From the NCBI GenBank assembly GCA_016165875.1, contig JABBOT010000006.1, positions 2,629,438-2,693,437 on the forward strand: DNA of 64,000 bases. The letters are read 5' to 3'. Shown in pieces: positions 60,990 through 64,000 of this stretch. The notes beneath the pieces were generated by a model. That model had not been told where the DNA came from and made no database searches. It saw nothing but the letters and a program-made list of their open reading frames with translations. The stretch comes from Acanthopleura granulata. Its lineage: Eukaryota; Mollusca; Polyplacophora; Chitonida; Chitonidae. A program made the position numbers and the translations under genes. The first letter of the stretch is position 1. The number at the start of each line of letters is the position of its first letter.

Positions 60990-61625
60990 CCCAAACTATT
61001 TAACGCATTTATTCACACCGTACTGACTCACACAACGGCAGGCAGCATTATGGCAAGAAGAAACAAGGCAGAGCCCAGGGGAAACCCACGACCATCTGCA
61101 GGTTGCTGGCAGATCTTCCCATGACCATCTGCAGGTTGCTGGCAGACCTTCCCACGACCATCTGCAGGTTGCTGGCAGACCTTCCCACGACCATCTGCAG
61201 GTTGCTGGCAGACCTTCCATGGCAGGCCTTCCATGACCATCTGCAGGTTGCTGGCAGACCTTCCCACAACCATCTGCAGGTTGCTGGCAGACCTTCCATG
61301 ACCATCTGCAGGTTGCTGGCAGATCTTCCCATGATCATCTGCAGGTTCCTGGCAGACCTTCCCATGACCATCTGCAGGTTGCTGGCAGATCTTCCCATGA
61401 CCATCTGCAGGTTGCTGGCAGACCTTCCCATGACCATCTGCAGGTTGCTGGCAGACCTTCTCACGACCATCTGCAGGTTGCTGGCAGACCTTCCCACGAT
61501 CATCTGCAGGTTGCTGGCAGACCTTCCCACGACCATCTGCAGGTTGCTGGCAGACCTTCCCACGATCATCTGCAGGTTGCTGGCAGACCTTCCCACGACC
61601 ATCTGCAGGTTGCTGGCAGACCTTG
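60990..61625 (-). mobile_element. SINE family A with an internal 33-bp minisatellite
   Basis: The left part (about 61008-61090, minus orientation) shows the family body: 'caacggcaggcagcattatg' and 'gcagagcccaggggaaaccc'. At 61091 the segment 'accatctgcaggttgctggc' plus 'agaccttcccacg', normally present once in the SINE, starts to repeat and continues to 61625. No tRNA head follows the array. Confidence 0.85.
61091..61625 (-). repeat. 33-bp minisatellite derived from a SINE, about 16 copies
   Basis: The unit is 33 bp, a multiple of three, so long frames with an 11-residue period (minus strand: RSASNLQMVVG) stay open. Most variation is cacgacc, catgacc or cacgatc. A shortened unit near 61217-61235 interrupts the phase. 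These frames are not genes. Confidence 0.95.
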
Positions 61626-61884
61626 TAAACACGATATCTGTTGTATTCATTAAGTAGTTTCCATCAAACTTGTACCACATGAATGTGTACCTCCTCATGT
61701 AGAAGAACCCATTGACCTTGACATTGGCCTGTTCTTTCAGGGTGACTCCAGGGCCCAAGCCTCCGTTACCTTGCAAGCACAGTACTGTTGTTTTGCTGCT
61801 TATCAGTTCAGAACTCCCTGCCTGGCCATGACCAACAATCTATTTCAGTTTAACCATGTTAAGTTTAAGCGTGTTAGGTAAGTG

Positions 61885-62112
61885 TATTGTAATGACCCAA
61901 GTGCCTCTCACCAGTGCGATTACTGTGAGTTCAAGCCCAGCTCATGCTGGCTTCCTCTCGGGCCGATGTGGAAAGGTCCGCCAGTAACCTGCAGATGGTC
62001 GTGGGTTCTCCCAGGGCTTTGCGTGGTTTCCTCCTACCATAACACTTGCTGCCCTTGCATAAGTGAAATATTCTTGAGTATGGCATAAAACACCAGTTGG
62101 ATAAATAAATAA
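61885..62112 (+). mobile_element. SINE family A just upstream of exon 6
   Basis: It contains 'gtattgtaatgacccaagtg', B-box 'actgtgagttcaagcccagc', 'acctgcagatggtcgtgggt', 'gtgaaatattcttgagtatg' and an AAATA tail ending at about 62112. The exon 6 acceptor is only 30 bp further, so the element occupies the region where a branch point would normally lie, or abuts it. Confidence 0.85.
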
Positions 62113-62142
62113 GTGAACCTTGTTTGATTTTCCTCTTTGCAG

Positions 62143-62241
62143 AATGTGTATTATGTGATTAAAGCCTCTCTCAGTATCCTTCATAACATCGCCCGTAACC
62201 CTGACGTCAAACATTACTTCAAGGAGCACAAAACATCAGAA
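62143..62241 (+). CDS. ARM-like protein gene, exon 6 (gene continues to the right)
   Basis: Residues 347-379, NVYYVIKASLSILHNIARNP to HKTSE. The acceptor is CCTCTTTGCAG and the donor AGAA|GTGAGT; both phases are zero and the exon is exactly 33 codons. The helix ASLSILHNIARNPDVKHYF has the ARM-repeat look (small residue, hydrophobic pair, Asn-Ile-Ala, then an N-P turn). Later exons must lie beyond 64000. Without them the C-terminal domain, and therefore the function, is unknown. Confidence 0.9.
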
Positions 62242-62951
62242 GTGAGTATATCATACCTCTATTTGTGCACGCTCATCATCGTCTGATCGAATGTTGAATT
62301 TCTCAGTACTACCTATAACATTACCCATAATCCTGAAATCAAACACTACACCTTATGGAGCACAAGACATCCTGTTCAACCTCTTTTGAGTTGACGAATG
62401 TTGAACAGAGTTGCAGTTTGTTTAAATTAAAGTGTACATAGATTGGCAGTGTGCTGTTTTGTCTGTAGAGTAAGTTGTGCTGTTTGGCTCATTGTTGGGA
62501 TTGGTGTGATTGTATGATCCGAATGTGTTAATAGAATTTATATTATACATGTATCATCTTGATCTTCCTATCAAATGCTTGTTTTCTTTCAATTACTTGT
62601 ACTTTTCAATTTTTTTACCCTTAAAATTAAAATAATGTGTGGTGGTCAGAAGTAAATTTTAATGATGCTTGGTATTGATTGACATTACTTTGTCTGGCCA
62701 GTAGATTAAAATTGAGAGGCATAATTTCTTTTGCATTTTTGTCTTTTTTTCTGCCAAGGCATCTCTAGTAATGTGAAGATTTTCATGTGGGATAAGACCG
62801 TGAAATTATTTGATTTTTCAGCATCCAAATGTGCCACAAATTAATTTAGCTTAAAACATAGTCTCCATTTACTTTCTGAAAGTTTGTGCATGCGCTTGAA
62901 CCAAATTTCTTTGATAATGCTGGAAAGCATGTACACCTTAAAATAAGTAGG
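62242..62951. other. Start of intron 6, partial exon 6 echo
   Basis: Shortly after the exon, 62305-62375 contains 'ctataacattacccataatcc' in shortened form, followed by 'gaaatcaaacactaca' and 'ggagcacaa.acatc'. This echoes exon 6 ('cataacatcgcccgtaaccc', 'gacgtcaaacattac', 'ggagcacaaaacatc'). It looks like a decayed duplicate of the exon's 3' half. The rest is AT-rich unique DNA. Confidence 0.5.
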
Positions 62952-63276
62952 GGAAAGCTGGTCGCAATCTAGTGATTAAAGGTGCTTACCTTTCAATATG
63001 TGACACAGAAGGGTTCGAAACTGACCTTGGACAGGAAATTTTTAGATTTCCTTGCTCTCAGTGCAGTTTCTGGGGCAGTGGTGACTAAATAATAAGCGGT
63101 CGATGACTTGACTTCCATATCAGTTTAAGTCACCTGTGGGAAAATTCATCAGTAATTTGCCAAAGGTCAGTGGTTTATGCCAAGCATTCTGGTTTCCTCC
63201 ACCCGTACTACTGACTGCATGCCAATAACAACGCAGTTGGAAAATTATGGAGAAAATGGCATTAAAACAACTGCTG
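62952..63276 (+). mobile_element. SINE family C, tRNA-derived
   Basis: The head has an A-box-like 'tggtcgcaatctagtgatta' and a B-box 'gaagggttcgaaactgacc'. The body includes 'cacctgtgggaaaattcatc', 'tttgccaaaggtcagtggtt' and 'ctggtttcctccacccg', and the tail is 'gagaaaatggcattaaaaca'. The tail again resembles families A and B, while the body is different. Confidence 0.7.
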
Positions 63277-64000
63277 AATAAGGAATCATTTGGAATGGAT
63301 GGGAACCCAGCTTCTGTTGATGTCTCGACCCCACAGATGTGTTTTTAAGTCACAGAGTCTTGGTATCATATGATTTCAGAACGGTCGTCCCGTAAAGTAC
63401 GGAAAATATAGTTTCCACATTTACGAGGTCTGTTGGTGCAGGTACCTATGTCTAACGCTTCCAGTCACAGATTGGCCAATCGCCTTCCAACACTGGACCT
63501 GGAATCATTTGTCTGACAGAAAACACAACCAATGTCCACACAAAAGTGAGCGTCCAGGGGTTGCTGCCTGCAAAGCTTACAGAGTACAATCTGATCAACA
63601 GGCAATGAGGCACAGACTCGCGAGTCGCAGCAGAGATACAGTCTCTGATTCTCTTGTTTTGGCGTTCTCTGACAGAAATTACAACCATTTGCACATAAGT
63701 AAGGTTGCTGTTAGCAAGATGCACATAGGCTGATTAATCTGCCAGCAGGAAGAGTCATGACTATCTGACTGGTTACAATACCTGATTTTCTTTTTAATGT
63801 GTTTCAAATCATTCTCTGACAGAATGCTTCAAACTCAGTTTGAACAAATGAGAAAAATTCAATATTTTTTCATCGCCAGTCTATCAAAAACTTAATTTAT
63901 TTCATGAAAACTAAATACAAAATTTGTTTTAAAATTCAATTTTCGTATAAAAGTGGCAAGGAAAAACCCTGCTGAGTACAATAATGTATTCATTGTTGAG
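63277..64000. other. Intron 6, no feature recognised
   Basis: Unique sequence with two overlapping short open frames on opposite strands at about 63450-63730. Neither shows domain features or good splice signals, so I do not call an exon. Confidence 0.4.

Noticed and set aside
61048..61776. 242-codon minus-strand and 184-codon plus-strand frames
   Set aside because: They translate the 33-bp SINE-derived array and are not supported by any non-repeat coding sequence.
1..64000. LINE, LTR or viral coding remnants
   Set aside because: No reverse transcriptase, integrase, transposase or capsid-like motif was recognised in any frame.

Overview
The window is eukaryotic, AT-rich animal DNA with long introns, tRNA-derived SINEs and very many tandem repeats. 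The SINEs have 3' tails ending near 'gagtacggcgtaaaac', a form familiar to me from molluscs and other lophotrochozoans, so a mollusc-like genome is the best guess. The species cannot be fixed from sequence alone. Coding density is low and most open frames are accidental; several are only tandem arrays whose unit length is a multiple of three.

Two genes can be supported. The first is a plus-strand multi-exon gene with exons at 16427-16640, 48490-48950, 50606-50756, 52306-52436, 53091-53171 and 62143-62241, continuing past the right edge. Every junction has GT/AG signals and all phases fit, giving 379 residues: a basic Ser-rich start, a Ser/Gly/His-rich disordered stretch, then an alpha-helical region that looks like an ARM/HEAT-type fold. 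I do not recognise a named family. The second gene, 42245-43366 on the minus strand, has a single-exon coding region and lies inside the 31.8 kb first intron of the first. It encodes a secreted protein with a signal peptide, an Arg/Pro/Gly-rich linker and two complete ten-cysteine Frizzled domains in tandem, which suggests a soluble Wnt-binding protein.

Layout: 1-5.0 kb holds dispersed repeats and minisatellites. 5.5-8.7 kb is a diverged tandem segmental duplication with an unusually well preserved core and a 23-bp minisatellite born at the end of its second copy. 8.7-16.4 kb is upstream flank with a 19-bp minisatellite, an inverted repeat and a probable promoter region. 16.6-48.5 kb is the giant intron with SINEs, at least six tandem arrays, a MITE-like element, the nested Frizzled-domain gene, two copies of a foldback element and a possible alternative first exon near 38.2 kb. 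48.5-62.2 kb carries exons 2-6, separated by SINEs, minisatellites and a third foldback copy. 62.2-64 kb is the next intron, with another SINE.

The most distinctive signals are minisatellites whose birthplace can be read directly. One is a 21-copy array of the exon 3/intron 3 splice junction itself (50741-51391), one grew from a motif still single-copy in the sister duplicate (8026-8602), and one grew inside a SINE (61091-61625).
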